Positions 11,001 through 21,589 of a DNA stretch of 64,000 nucleotides are shown here, piece after piece. The position numbers were made by a program, and so were the translations under genes. Every line of letters starts with the position of its first letter. Position 1 is the first letter of the stretch. This DNA comes from Linaria vulgaris (Eukaryota > Streptophyta > Magnoliopsida > Lamiales > Plantaginaceae). The notes under the pieces are model-generated. The model worked only from the letters and a program-made list of their open reading frames with translations. It ran no database searches and was not told the origin of the DNA. Location of the stretch: assembly GCA_948329865.1 (NCBI GenBank), contig OX415249.1:115170286-115234285 (forward strand), read 5' to 3'.

Positions 11001-11618
11001 CCCTACTCACCGTCGCCTTATATCTCTCGAACTCGAGTAATTAATATACCTCGATTAATCAACAACCAAATTCCAAAATCACTTCATATTCGAATTTGAC
11101 AATTTCACAGACAATTATTTTGGTGATGCGGCGGCAAACAAAAATGGCCTCCTCCGGTTGGAGGGTGGTGGTGGTGGTGGATAGTGGGGTGAGGTCGGGG
11201 GAGGGTTGTGAGAGGAAGAGGGAGTCGGTTGGAGGGTGGTGGTGGTGGCGGCGGTGGCGGAGGGGCAGAGGAGAGGGGTGGTGGTTGGGGTGGGGGGGGT
11301 ACGGGTTCTTCTTCTTCTTCTTCTTTTATTTTTTCTTTTTAGTTTAGAAAATGCTGACAGGGGTAATTTGGTAATTACCCCCATTTCTCAAGAATTTAAA
11401 AAAAAAATATTGATGTAGCGCCACGCGGCCGTCGTCTGTATGCCACGTGGGTCGCCACGTCGTTTGGGCTTCGATTCAGCCCTCAGCGAAGCCCACCGGG
11501 CAAAATTAAATCAAAAAAATAAAGTTAGCGGGCAAAAAAAAAGCCCGTTACGAAAAAGGACAAAACTTGAAGTTTAGGTAAAATAAAGGGCAAAAATTAT
11601 AATTCGCCCTTAACAGAA

Positions 11619-12180
11619 TAATCTATTTTTCTTTTCGAATTTCTCGATTTTTCATATCTTACTAGAATCAGTGAATCACAAAGATTACAAAAACTTTCTC
11701 TTGTGTAAATGGCGGTTGAAATTCTCTTTTCATGCAAGAACAATTATATATATAATTTATGTTCTATATTCAATAACTTTTTATTATTAAATGTGTTTTT
11801 TGGCACAAATATTCTTCTTTTGAGTTATTAGGACGCTCTCTTTCCTTAGTGCAATTTTTTGTATTTCTTGTGGACAAAACTAATACATCAAAATCAGTTT
11901 ATTTAATACTTAGAAAGCAAAAATAACAAATGGTTCTTTTCGTTAAGTTCTTTTTATTTAATTTTTGTATTTAACCTGTAGTGAAATTGTTTATTTGGAT
12001 TTTGCTTTTAATTATTTTGATATAGATGTTAATTTGTTGTAGCATTATGCTAAATATTTTTAAACTATATATACGATATTGATAAACCACAAAAAATATG
12101 AAAATTCTGAATTTGTCCATCACACACAATAATATTTCGGTAACTTCACAAATTATCGGAATAATTTTTTTTAAATATTC
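11619..12180. other. Non-coding AT-rich interval
   Basis: No gene or paired element end is visible between element C and the CACTA-like fragment to the right. Confidence 0.4.
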
Positions 12181-12189
12181 TGATAATTC

Positions 12190-12380
12190 CTGTTGTGACC
12201 GTCGGACGGTTGCAAATGACTTGAATATTATTTGCAACCAGGTGGCAGTTGCAAATGTTATAAATATTAGTTGCGACCGCCCCGCCGTTGCAAATGACAT
12301 CCACACATGCGGTTGCAAATGACATCCAACACATGTATAACCGCCTGATGGTAGCAAAAAAAGACCCTGTTTTCTTGTAT
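12190..12380. mobile_element. Possible CACTA-type terminal fragment
   Basis: Several copies of GGTTGCAAATGAC-type sequence alternate in orientation with GCAACC / GCGACCGCC, the style of CACTA subterminal repeats. The block ends TTTTCTTGTATTA, close to the TTTCTTGTAGTG expected at a CACTA end but with the last bases changed. No partner end was found, so this is a decayed fragment at best. Confidence 0.4.
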
Positions 12381-13329
12381 TAATAGTACAAATTTAGGGC
12401 CAATTACCTTTTTTGCCCGTTATAAAATGTCAAAGTTGCATTTTTCCCTTTCGAAACTCGGGCCTCAAAAAATCCATTATCTTTCGAAAATTCGACAAAA
12501 TATGCCCGTCGGGCCTCCAAATGGGAAGGGCACATTTTTTTGTCCTACGTGGCCCTCCACAGGAGAAGCCACCTAGAATTTTTTGTATTTTTTAAAGTAT
12601 AAATTATTTCTAAAATATAATATTAAAAAATCAGAATAATTTATAAAGATTATAAAATACTTAATATAACGAATTTTGACAATATATATTTATTTATTTA
12701 TTAAGAAAACATAAAAGAAAAAAAGAAAAAAAAACCACCCGACTTCTTCAACCTCAACCCCACCACCACCACCTCCACCATGTCCGTGTGATCCACCTCG
12801 CTCTCCCTCCACCTCCAATGCCCCAACAAACGCAAGCAAAGTTTCTTCCACGAGATTGAAGAAGGAAGATGTGGCGCTTGTTGATAAGAATGTGGTGGCG
12901 GAAAGGTCAGCCATCGGTGAGCAACCAATGTGCACCGCCGCAGCGTGCCTAGGCGATGATAAGTATTAACATACACCTGATGGAAATTTCTCATACTTAT
13001 ATCTCGAATTCGAGGAGAAAATTGGGTGACAAAATTGGCGAGATCGGAGGTGAGTATTCAAATTGCACCGCCGGTGGTGGCTAAGGATTATGTGTCAACT
13101 TACAGGGCCTATGTCCTAAATCCTGATTAGAAGAGATGGAGGCACCATGGTTTTTTTTGGAGCCAATGCAAAGGCGATCAAGAATTTAGCCAAGTTTTCT
13201 CGATGTAGTTGGCGCAAGATAAACTTTTTTCAAGAATCCACCTAAACACCATCACTGCCCAAAGTGGGTTAGGATCACCTCATCTGTTCCTCCGCTGACT
13301 CCATTCCATCATTTATTGTGCCGAGACCA

Positions 13330-13512
13330 TGTTGGGGCAAGCAAGAGTCCCACATCGGAAATAAAAAAGGGAGTTGAACTGGGTTTATAGGATTGGAGAA
13401 ATCTCAATTGGTATGAAGCATTTTGGGGAGTTAGACCCCAAAAATAAAACCATGAGGGCTTGGGCCCAAAGTGGACAATATCATACCAATGTGGAGATTC
13501 CAATTCCTAACA
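13330..13512 (+). repeat. TRIM 5' LTR
   Basis: The 183-bp left terminal repeat, TG...CA, containing the ACATCGGAAAT motif common in plant TRIM LTRs. The GACCA target duplication is at 13325-13329. Confidence 0.93.
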
Positions 13513-13514
13513 AC

Positions 13515-13528
13515 TGGTATCAGAGCCA
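13515..13528 (+). promoter_or_regulatory. TRIM primer-binding site
   Basis: TGGTATCAGAGCCA, two bases inside the 5' LTR and complementary to the 3' end of initiator-methionine tRNA. Confidence 0.92.
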
Positions 13529-13800
13529 ATGCTCCCGATCCGTGTGGGTGTCCTAGGAGTGAACGAAAAAGGAGGCGAGCTCCAATCCTTTGTTCAAGAG
13601 AAGAAAAAAGGAGATGATCACAGGTGGTGAGGCGTCGGGTTAAGGGGAGGCTCGGAGATCATTTGTTCAAGAGAAGAAAAAAAAAAGTTTGTTGGGCCAA
13701 GAACAATATCCCGGGAGAAAAACTGAAGAAGGAGACGAAGACCCAGTCACGTGAGGATCACGTAGGGACAGTTCGGTGGTCCTTTGTTTGAGGGGAGGAT

Positions 13801-13984
13801 TGTTGGGGCAAACAAGAGTCTCACATCGGAAATAAAAAAAGAGAGTTGAACTAGGTTTATAGGATTGGAGAAATCTCAATTGGTATGAGGCATTTTGGGG
13901 AGTTGGACCCCAAAAATAAAACCATGAGGGCTTGGGCCCAAAGTGGACAATATCATACCAATATGGAGATTTCAATTCCTAACA
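13801..13984 (+). repeat. TRIM 3' LTR
   Basis: The 184-bp right terminal repeat, followed by the GACCA target duplication at 13985-13989. Confidence 0.93.
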
Positions 13985-15006
13985 GACCATCCTCGCCGCA
14001 CCTCCTCCGCTTCAACAACATGCGTCAAAGATGTTAGAGAAGGGGCAGAGTGAGAGGGGGGAGGGGGTCACGGTGGAGTCCTGAGAGGGGGTGGAGGTGG
14101 GAGTATGGTACTGAGTAGGTGTTGGATTAAGGAAGAAGATTATGAAGAATTAGTTTTTGTATTTTTTGTTTTTAGTTTTTTTTGTTGTATTTAAAAATAA
14201 TTTAGATGCTTTCAATATAAAGATTTTTTTCGGGCCAATAAAGATTTAAAAATTTCCTTTATTTCGATTATCAAAAATAATTCCTTTTTTTTATTAGTTT
14301 CCAATGATTAATTGATAAAATAAATCTGAAAAGAATAGTAATTTCTCATTTTTTTTCTTTATTTAATTACTTCTCATAGATTACTAAAAAGAAATTAATA
14401 AGAAATCATGCCACATATTCTGGTCTAATTTAGGTGGAGTGCCACGTAGAACGAAGCACATGCTAAGCCCGTTTGGAGGCCCGACGGGTATATTTTGTCA
14501 AATTTGAAAAGGATAATGTACTTCTTTTAGGCCCGAATTTTTAAACAGCAAAAGACAACTTAACATATAATGATGGGCAGAAAATATAATTTGCCCGCAA
14601 ATTTAAGATCTTTATTCACTCCAATCATATTCTCAACTACTTACCCATAAATTATTTTTGAACACACTTACCCATAATTTATCTAAGATAATTTTGATGC
14701 TAAATGTGACTGCAAAATTGTGTCAAAGACAAAAAGGAATTGGTGATAAGTGGGAATTAATGAATGATTGAGTCTAAGTTACTAGTCAAAATAGCATATT
14801 GAACTTGCAGATTTATGGTCTACATCGCCTGGGACCAATTTAACGAGACCAGGTACAAATAATATGTGTTTCACTTGGGATGTGTTGCATCTGGATGGGC
14901 CTGGATCGAAAGAAAATGTTGTTGGAAGAAATAAAACCCCATAAAATTTTGGTTAGTAGACACTGGTTGCAAAAACTGTTAAAAAGAACTATATATGATG
15001 TTTTTA

Positions 15007-15304
15007 GGTGGTGTTTGCAAACTCTTAAAAAAAGATATAATTAGTTTTTTATTTGAATAAGTAATTTTGGGGTGTTTGCAAACTCTTTCGGTTACACAAT
15101 TTTTTTTAAGCTAAAAAACCTCACAATCTTAATGCTGGTGTGGGGTGCTTTTGGCTTGTGGTGGGTATTTTTAAATAAAATAACCGAATAATTTCAAATT
15201 TAAGATTATCTCGTAAACATTCTCAACTTTTGAATTTAATTGATTTTAAAATTTAACTTAAAATTATGAACTTCTACTTTTCACTAGAGTTTGCAAACAC
15301 CACC
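15007..15304. mobile_element. Tourist-like MITE (PIF/Harbinger type)
   Basis: A 298-bp element with ends GGTGGTGTTTGCAAACTC in inverted orientation and TTA duplications at 15004-15006 and 15305-15307. It has no coding capacity. The TIR resembles that of the 796-bp element at 47690-48485 but not the 7.6-kb Harbinger element at 32009, so it probably depended on a different transposase. Confidence 0.85.
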
Positions 15305-15307
15305 TTA

Positions 15308-15849
15308 ATCTTATGCGTTAGAAGTGTTTTTCAGCCTTGTTACCCAAAAGTTGTGCTTTTCTGCCTTGATATTTGGAGTTTCTCACTTTTAAGTCAGTAC
15401 AGATAAGCGTAAACATGCCGAGAAAATCTCGAAACATACACCGAAACAGCGATGTTAGTCTATGCATATACTCATTAGCTAATGAAGTAAATTTAGATGT
15501 CAATCCGAGATCGTCTCTCATGAAATATGCATAGCAAAGAGTTAGGTATCATTTAGAGAAAAGAGACAATATTCTTGTATTACAATATATACATATATAT
15601 AGTTTCTTCTCTCACTAAATTATGTTAAATCGCTACATTGAAAGACTTTTTACATGTTGAGATAATTTAATATTGGTGTAATAAGATTACAAAGAGTTAC
15701 GTCTAAAGTTAATATTATTATAAGAATAAATTATTTTAAATATATTAAGTAAATTAATGTAAGGGGTACTATATATTTTTTAATATAAAATAAAAATAAA
15801 AATAAATATTTAAAAAAAATATTAAATTTGAATATAATTCAAAATAAGG
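15308..15849. other. Non-coding AT-rich interval
   Basis: No gene or element ends are visible between the MITE and the CACTA element. Confidence 0.5.
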
Positions 15850-16770
15850 CACTACAAGATTCAGGGGTTTTTAGGGACCGCCAGGGTAGTCCCTAAAGAC
15901 CTTTAGGGACCGTCCAACGGTCACCAAAAGGCGGTCGCGGAAAGCCTTGAGCATTTTCCGTGACTGCGACATTAGGGACCGCCGGGCGGTCCTTAAAGAC
16001 CTCTGGGCTTTGGTGACCACTTGACGATCCCCAATACCTCGGAAAGTTTTAGGCACCGCTAAGCGGTCGCCAAAGATATAGGGACTTTTAGGGACCGCCT
16101 AGCAGTCCCCAATAATATTCATAAATGGGGACCGCTCGGCGGTCCCTAAAAGTCTACGGCAGAATAAATTTATCGGAAAATTATTGAGTTTTTTGTATAA
16201 ATTGCGTGTAAATATGTGCATCAAACATTTACAAGAACAAAAACAGAGAAAATGATGATAAAAAAGTAAAATGAAATGAAAGTTAACAAAATAAAACAAA
16301 GAAAATAATGAAATAAAAGTAAAAATAAATGATAGATATAAAAATAAACCAAAAACAATGAAAAAGAAGAAGAAAAAGAAATGAAGAACATATTGTTGGG
16401 TGTTTTCTTGGCATTTGTTAAAAGAAAAGAGAAGAGTGTTTGTTTTATAAAAAAAAAAAAAAAGAGAAGAGTGTTTCTTTAAAAACAAAGAAGAAATGAA
16501 AGTTTGTGTTGGATGATTTTTATTTTTGGGATTTAGGAAGAGAAAAATGAGAAGAGAAATTTTGGAGTTGGATGTTTTTGAAGAGTGTTGAAAAATTGGA
16601 TAGAAGAGTGGCGGTATATATAGTATTGAGGGTGAAAATTCTGAATTTTTGGAAATTTCAAATTTCCACTCCAATACCGCCTATTTCAGTTCATTTAGGG
16701 GACCGGGTGACCGCCAAGCAGTCCCTAAAAGTGGTATTAGGGACCGCTAGGCGGTCCCTAATAATATTAA

Positions 16771-18370
16771 TACTCATTTTTTTGATTTTACGGAAGGATC
16801 TCCATTGTTTTTTTGATTTTTATCAACAAAACTCATTATAACATATCAATTGAATTAACAAATGACCATAAAACTATTAATTTTGTTATTTAACCGTAGA
16901 TTGAATGAGATTGAGAGAGTTTTTAACATTGAACCTATTATACGTTATACGTACACGTAATCATCATATGTTGTTTCAATTTGCATGAAACCTTGTAATT
17001 TTGTTCTCTTAACTATTTTTAGGATATTTATCAACTAAACAAACAACGCGACACCCTAATTGTTCCGTAAAATCAAATAAAAGAGGTATGGATATTATTA
17101 GAGACCGCTAGACGGTCCATAAAATGACTTTTAGGGACCGTCCGGCGGTCCCTAAAACCAGTTTTAGGGACTGCCTGATGGTCCTTAATAATATTCATAT
17201 GTGTTTTTTTGATTTTGTGGAACGATCTCCACCTGTTTTTAATTTTTAGCAACTAACCTCATTATAACATGTCAATTGAAGTAACACATGATTATAAAAC
17301 TACTAATTTAGTTATTTAATAGTAGATTGAATGAGATTGAGAGAGTTTTTAACGTTGAACCTATTTTACGTTATGCGTACACTTAATCATCATATCTTGT
17401 TTCAATTTGCATGAAACCTTGTAATTTTGGTCTCTTAACTATTATTAGGATAATAATCAATTAAACAAACAACGCGACACCTTAATAGTTTCATAAAATC
17501 AAAGAATGAGGTATGAATATTATTAGGGACCGGTCGGCAGTCCCTAATATTTGTTTTAGAGACTACCCTGCGGTCCCTAAAAGTGGTTTGGCGGTCTCTA
17601 ATAATATTCATACTTTTTTTTATAGAACGATCTCCATGTGTTTGTGATTTTTAGCAACAAACCTCATTATAACCTGTCAATTAAAGTATAAAATGATTAT
17701 AAAAGTATTAATTTAGTTATTTAATAGTAGATTGAACGAGATTGAGAGATTATTAACGTTGAACTTATTATACGTTATACGTACACCTAATCATCATGTG
17801 TTATTTGAATTTGTATGAAACATTGTAATTTTGTTCTCTTAACTATTATTTGGATAAGAATCAACTAAACAAACAATGCGACACCTTAATCGTTCCAAAA
17901 AATCAAAGAATGAGGTATGACTATTATTAGGGACCGCTCGGCGGTCCCTAATACTTGTTTTAGAGACTGCCCATGGTCCCTAAAAGTAGTTTTATGGACC
18001 GTTTTAGGGACCATCGAGCGGTCCCTAATAATATTCATACGTATTTCTTTGATTTTATGGAATGATCTCCATGTGTTTGTGATTTTTAGCAACAAACCTC
18101 ATTATAACCTGTCAATTAAAGTAACAAATGATTATAAAACTAATAATTTAGTTATTTAAAAGTAGATTGAACAAGATAGAGAGAGTTATTAACGTTGAAC
18201 TTATTATACGTTATACGTACACCTAATCATCATATGTTTTTTGAATTTGTATGAAACATTGTAATTTTTTTCCTTTAACTATTATTAGGATAATAATCCA
18301 CTAAATAAACAATGCGGCACCTTAATCCTTCCATAAAATTAAAAAATAAGGTATAAATATTATTAGCTAT
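16771..18370. repeat. Internal tandem array of the CACTA element, about 4 units
   Basis: Units of roughly 410-430 bp begin near 16771, 17197, 17608 and 18035. Each runs through GATCTCCA, CCTCATTATAAC, ATTGAATGAGATTGAGAGAG, TACGTTATACGTACAC and ACGCGACACC. Each ends with a GGGACCGC / GCGGTCCC palindrome cluster. The units differ by scattered substitutions. Confidence 0.88.
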
Positions 18371-18459
18371 AGCCCAGCGGTCGCCTTAGTGGGCTGGAGA
18401 CCGCTGGGCGGTCTTCGTTGCTCCGGGCGGTCGCCGAAGACAAGAGAAAGCTGCCCAAG

Positions 18460-18491
18460 AACTCTAAAAATTGGGCCCAATTTTTAGAGTT
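18460..18491. repeat. Perfect 32-bp palindrome
   Basis: AACTCTAAAAATTGGG followed directly by its exact complement. It lies in the right subterminal region of the CACTA element and could form a cruciform or hairpin. Confidence 0.85.
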
Positions 18492-18708
18492 TTTTGGGGG
18501 CTAATTTTCGACCCAACAAGCATGTTATTGGGCCGGGGACCGCTGGGCAGCCCCCATTTTGGGCTGGAGACCGCCCAGCGGTCCCCGTTGCTCCAGGCGG
18601 TCACCAAAATTCTGGGGACCGCTTGGCGGTCACCACGGAGGGTCGCGAAAACTCCCCAATTCTTGTAGTGAGGGGTGGTATGTGTATATTGTCCAGACAT
18701 GACGGCAG

Positions 18709-18862
18709 TATTAGACAAGAGTCCTAGTCTTTGTAATTTAGGAAAGTATTCTTTGTATTTATTTCCTTTTTGTAATTATCTCTTTCCTTCTTGTATTATA
18801 AGTTGTACTTATATATACCACCATTGAGTGAAGAATAAAATCATCACTTCATAAATCTTATA
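18709..18862 (+). repeat. Copia 5' LTR
   Basis: The 154-bp left LTR, starting TATTAGACAAGAG and ending AAATCTTATA. It contains the promoter-like TACTTATATATACC. Confidence 0.93.
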
Positions 18863-18874
18863 TGGTATCAGCAG
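18863..18874 (+). promoter_or_regulatory. Copia primer-binding site
   Basis: TGGTATCAGCAG lies immediately after the LTR and matches the first nine bases of the initiator-methionine tRNA primer site. Confidence 0.8.
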
Positions 18875-18907
18875 GAATATAACTTTAAAGAGAATTCCCG
18901 ATTCCTG

Positions 18908-19940
18908 ATGTCTTCCGCTAGAAACCCTAGTGACTCAGCTTCGGCTTCGGCCGCCACCTGATCTGCGGATGCGTCTTCCATGGCGCCGCTCATGCAGTCG
19001 TCCACCGCTCCTCTTCAGGTTACGAGTTCAGAGGTTCAACCCCTCGTTCCACCGTTTGGTCACGGTGTTCCGCCTTTTGTGCCCATCAATGCACATACTC
19101 ATCTACCTCTGCAGTTAGACTCTGGGAACTACACATCCTGCAATGCACGGGTTCGCCATCTGTTTTATGGCTATGGCCTTTTTGGCTATTTGGAAGGTAC
19201 GACCCCCTGCCCTCTTTGCAGTGATTCTCCGGAATCTATTGCTGCGTTTGTCGACTGGACGCGACAGGATGCTCTCCTCGTATCCGCCCTTTTTGGTTCG
19301 CTAGTCATGCAACTTGTCTCCGACAAGAAGACGTCGGCTGAAAATAGGATGTCCTTGCAGAGCACGTATGCTAACCGATCTCGTGCTCGTGTCATGCAGT
19401 TGATGGAATCTCTCTCTCAGTTGACCATTGGCTCCAAATCCGTGTCGGAATTCCTCCAACTTGTCAAGTTGAAAGTTGATGAACTTGCCCTAGTTGATCA
19501 TCGCCTCTCTGATGATGATGTCACTCTATTCGTTTTGAACGGTTTGGGGGCATTCTACCGTGATATCTGAGATCCATGCTCGTGATCATCCGCTCTCCTT
19601 ATATGTGCTTCATGACAAATTGGTGGCTCACGAGATCTATGTCAAGCGCTTTGAGGCTCAATCTGCATCCCTTGTGGCTTCGGCCAATGCTGCCTCGTAT
19701 CACCATAACTCGGGTCAATGTGGTGGTCCAAACTCTAGCCGCCACAACAACTCACGGGGTGGTTCCAATCGCCAATACCGCGGTAACGCTTCCAACCGTG
19801 GTAGAACAATCAGGGGAATCAGAACAACAACAACAATCGTTCGAATTCTAATGGCCGTCCTGACATCACGTGTCAAATCTGTGGGATTTATGGTCACGGG
19901 GCTCGTACTTGTCATCATCTTCAGCAACCTCTTGCTAACT
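18908..19940 (+). pseudogene. gag: Copia gag (broken)
   Basis: Capsid-like Gag region. The likely start ATG at 18908 is in frame with the long frame to 19570 but is interrupted by TGA at 18959. A frameshift near 19565 moves the rest to another frame, and a third frame carries the zinc knuckle near 19870-19911, with C-x2-C-x4-H-x4-C spacing (CQICGIYGHGARTC). The Gly/Asn/Arg-rich linker before the knuckle is typical. Gag would package element RNA in cytoplasmic particles. With at least two frame breaks and a stop, this copy cannot make intact Gag. Confidence 0.85.
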
Positions 19941-21589
19941 TGGCTTCGATCCCGAACTCTTCATCTCACGACACAAATTGGCTTGTTGACTCGGGGGCCT
20001 CGCATAATCTCACCTCGGATCTTCAAAATCTAACCGTTCATTCCGAGTATGAAGGGACAGATGAGGTTACGATTCCTAATGGTTCAGGTTTGCCTATTAC
20101 TCACGTTGGTTCCGCTTCTATTACAAAATCTGGTCGTAAATTCCTTCTCACTCCCGTTTTATGCGTCCTGTCATCTCAACGGAATCTATTATCGGTGCAT
20201 CAATTTTTTCTTTCTCACAATCTCATGCTTGAATTTCATCCTTGGTATTTCTTTGTTAAGGATCGAACAACGGGGGTGATACTCATGCGCAGGGAATGCA
20301 GTAATGGAATTTACCACTTGGACGTGCGATCGCGGATTGCTTCGAGTCCTTTGGCGTGTGTTGGAATTCGCACTAATAGGGACAATTGTCATAGTCGTTT
20401 AGGTCATCCATCTTTGGATATTAGTTCCTTTTTGTTTAGCAAGTTTAAATTACCTTGTACTTCAAAGGATGCTACTTTTTGTCACTTTTGCTTACGCAAT
20501 TGCCATTTAGTGCTACATCTCTTGTCTCTACTTCGCCGTTAGAGTATGTTTATGGTGATGTTTCGGGGTCCCTCGCCGGTTCCCTCTTTGGATGGTTGTC
20601 GTTATTACTTGTTGTTGGTTGACCATTTTTCAAAGTATTGTTGGTTCTATCCCTTGTCTCACAAGTCGCAAGTTGCTACGGTATTTCGTCAGTTTCACAC
20701 GTTTGCTGAGAAACAATTTGGGTTCTCCATTAAGAACTTTTGTTCGGATAATGGGGGTGAATTCATTGCACTCCGTTCTTACTTTTTGGATTGTGGTATC
20801 CGTTGGCTTACCACTGCTCCTCATACTCCGCAATAAAATGACACTGTTGAACGGCGTCATCGTCATGTTGTCACACTTGGGCGCATTCTTTTGCAGCAAT
20901 CAGGCCTTCCATCTTCGTTTTGGGACTTGGCCTTTTCTACTGCAGTTTATCTTTATGATCGGCTGCCTACAATGGTTCTTCACCACAAGAGTCCTTTGGA
21001 GGTCTTGTTTGGTCGTTCTCCCAACTACCTTAAGTTACGCACGTTTGGGTGTTTGTGTTTCCCGTGGCTCCGTCCTTATTTTCTGGGTAAACTCACGCCT
21101 CCTTCTTGCGCGTGTATATTTTTGGGCTACAGTGTGTCTCAGAGTGCTTATCATTGTCTCGACATTGAAACATCTCGGGTTTATGTGTCTCGCAACGTTC
21201 GTTTTGTGGAGACGGAATTTCTGGGGTTTGCGACCCGTTGCCCTAGCCCTCGTCCGCCGCCACCTAGGCTCTTTGGGCCGCTTCTCATTCTACCCCATGG
21301 ACCCACGGGTCATGGGGCCCATCAGACGGTCAGCAGTCAGGGTTTGACTCCAATGGCACCGGTTTCTGCACCTTCTGTTCCCAATGTTGGGTTCCTGTTG
21401 GGGCAACATTGCAATCAGACCCTTGTAGCACCAGTTTCTGCGCCTTCTGTTCCCAATGTTGGAGTGATGTTGAGGCAACATTCCATCGAGAATCCTGTTC
21501 TTCCCACTGCAGCCCAACCCGTAGTCCAGTCTTCGCTCGAGCTGCCGTCTCCCGCGTCATCCGCTACATCGTCCAGTTCCACGCGACCG
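19940..21589 (+). pseudogene. pol: Copia protease and integrase region (broken, interrupted)
   Basis: The aspartic protease motif WLVDSGASHNL lies near 19980-20010. It is followed by the GAG-pre-integrase zinc-binding region (HSRLGHP, then CHFC) around 20390-20500. The integrase core follows: LLLVDHFSKYCWFYP carries the first Asp, CSDNGGEF the second, and VERRHRH the Glu. A frameshift near 20505 and TAA at 20834-20836, inside the usually invariant TPQQNG stretch, break the frame. The coding sequence then runs to about 21588, where the CACTA-like insertion starts. Confidence 0.88.

Larger units (their letters stand above)
10062..11609. mobile_element. Mutator-like non-autonomous element C
   Basis: A 1548-bp element with nearly perfect inverted repeats of well over 100 bp, starting GGGCGAATTATAATTTTT at both ends. 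The repeats include GCCCGTTAACTTT-type, GCCCGGTGGGCTT and CCACGTGG motifs. TTAACAGAA flanks it at 10053-10061 and 11610-11618, an exact 9-bp target duplication. The interior has an AT-rich tandem array (10257-10555), a CCA-rich core (10590-11000) and a GGT-rich part (11150-11300). No transposase is present. Proline-, histidine- and glycine-rich open frames in the core are products of the low-complexity sequence. Confidence 0.92.
13330..13984 (+). mobile_element. TRIM retrotransposon, complete
   Basis: A 655-bp terminal-repeat retrotransposon in miniature. Direct repeats of 183 and 184 bp start TGTTGGGGCAA and end CCTAACA. Just inside the left one is the primer site TGGTATCAGAGCCA, complementary to initiator-methionine tRNA; just before the right one is the purine tract AGGGGAGGAT. 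GACCA flanks both sides, an exact 5-bp target duplication. It has no protein genes and must depend on enzymes of other elements. The LTRs differ at about eight positions and one 1-bp indel, so this insertion is older than the large Copia element to the right. It lies inside element D, so D is older still. Confidence 0.95.
12397..14595. mobile_element. Mutator-like non-autonomous element D, with nested TRIM
   Basis: A 2199-bp element. Left end GGGCCAATTACCTTTTTTGC and reverse-complemented right end GGGCAAATTATATTTTCTGC are related, and the similarity strengthens further in (GACAAAATATGCCCGTCGGG against GACAAAATATACCCGTCGGG). Flanks are ACAAATTTA (12388-12396) and GCAAATTTA (14596-14604), a 9-bp duplication with one mismatch. 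The core is C-rich and contains a short coding-like plus-strand stretch at about 12833-12966 (LKKEDVALVDKNVVAERSA) that I do not recognise. A complete TRIM lies at 13330-13984; without it the element is about 1.54 kb, close to element C. Confidence 0.85.
15850..18670. mobile_element. Non-autonomous CACTA element
   Basis: A 2821-bp element starting CACTACAAGATTCAGGGG and ending, in reverse complement, CACTACAAGAATTGGGGAG. AGG flanks it on both sides (15847-15849, 18671-18673), the 3-bp duplication expected of CACTA transposons. Both subterminal regions, and the interior too, are filled with GGGACCGC...GCGGTCCC palindromes of the kind CACTA transposases bind. The middle holds about four tandem units. 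There is no transposase; the phenylalanine-rich open frame at 16099-16674 comes from AT-rich sequence. Confidence 0.93.

Noticed and set aside
10569..11384. Several Pro-, His-, Gly- and Trp-rich open frames
   Set aside because: They overlap on both strands across CCA/GGT low-complexity sequence inside element C and have no domain.
13515..13528. tRNA gene suggested by the methionine-tRNA-like match
   Set aside because: Only the 3' complement is present, right inside an LTR: a primer-binding site, not a tRNA gene.
16099..16674. 191-codon Phe-rich minus-strand frame in the CACTA element
   Set aside because: AT-rich sequence read in one frame; no codon bias or family.
18464..18727. Overlapping frames on both strands near the CACTA right end
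   Set aside because: They translate palindromic subterminal repeats.
20592..21347. 251-codon frame overlapping the Copia integrase
   Set aside because: The integrase motifs lie in the other two plus-strand frames; this one is a shadow.
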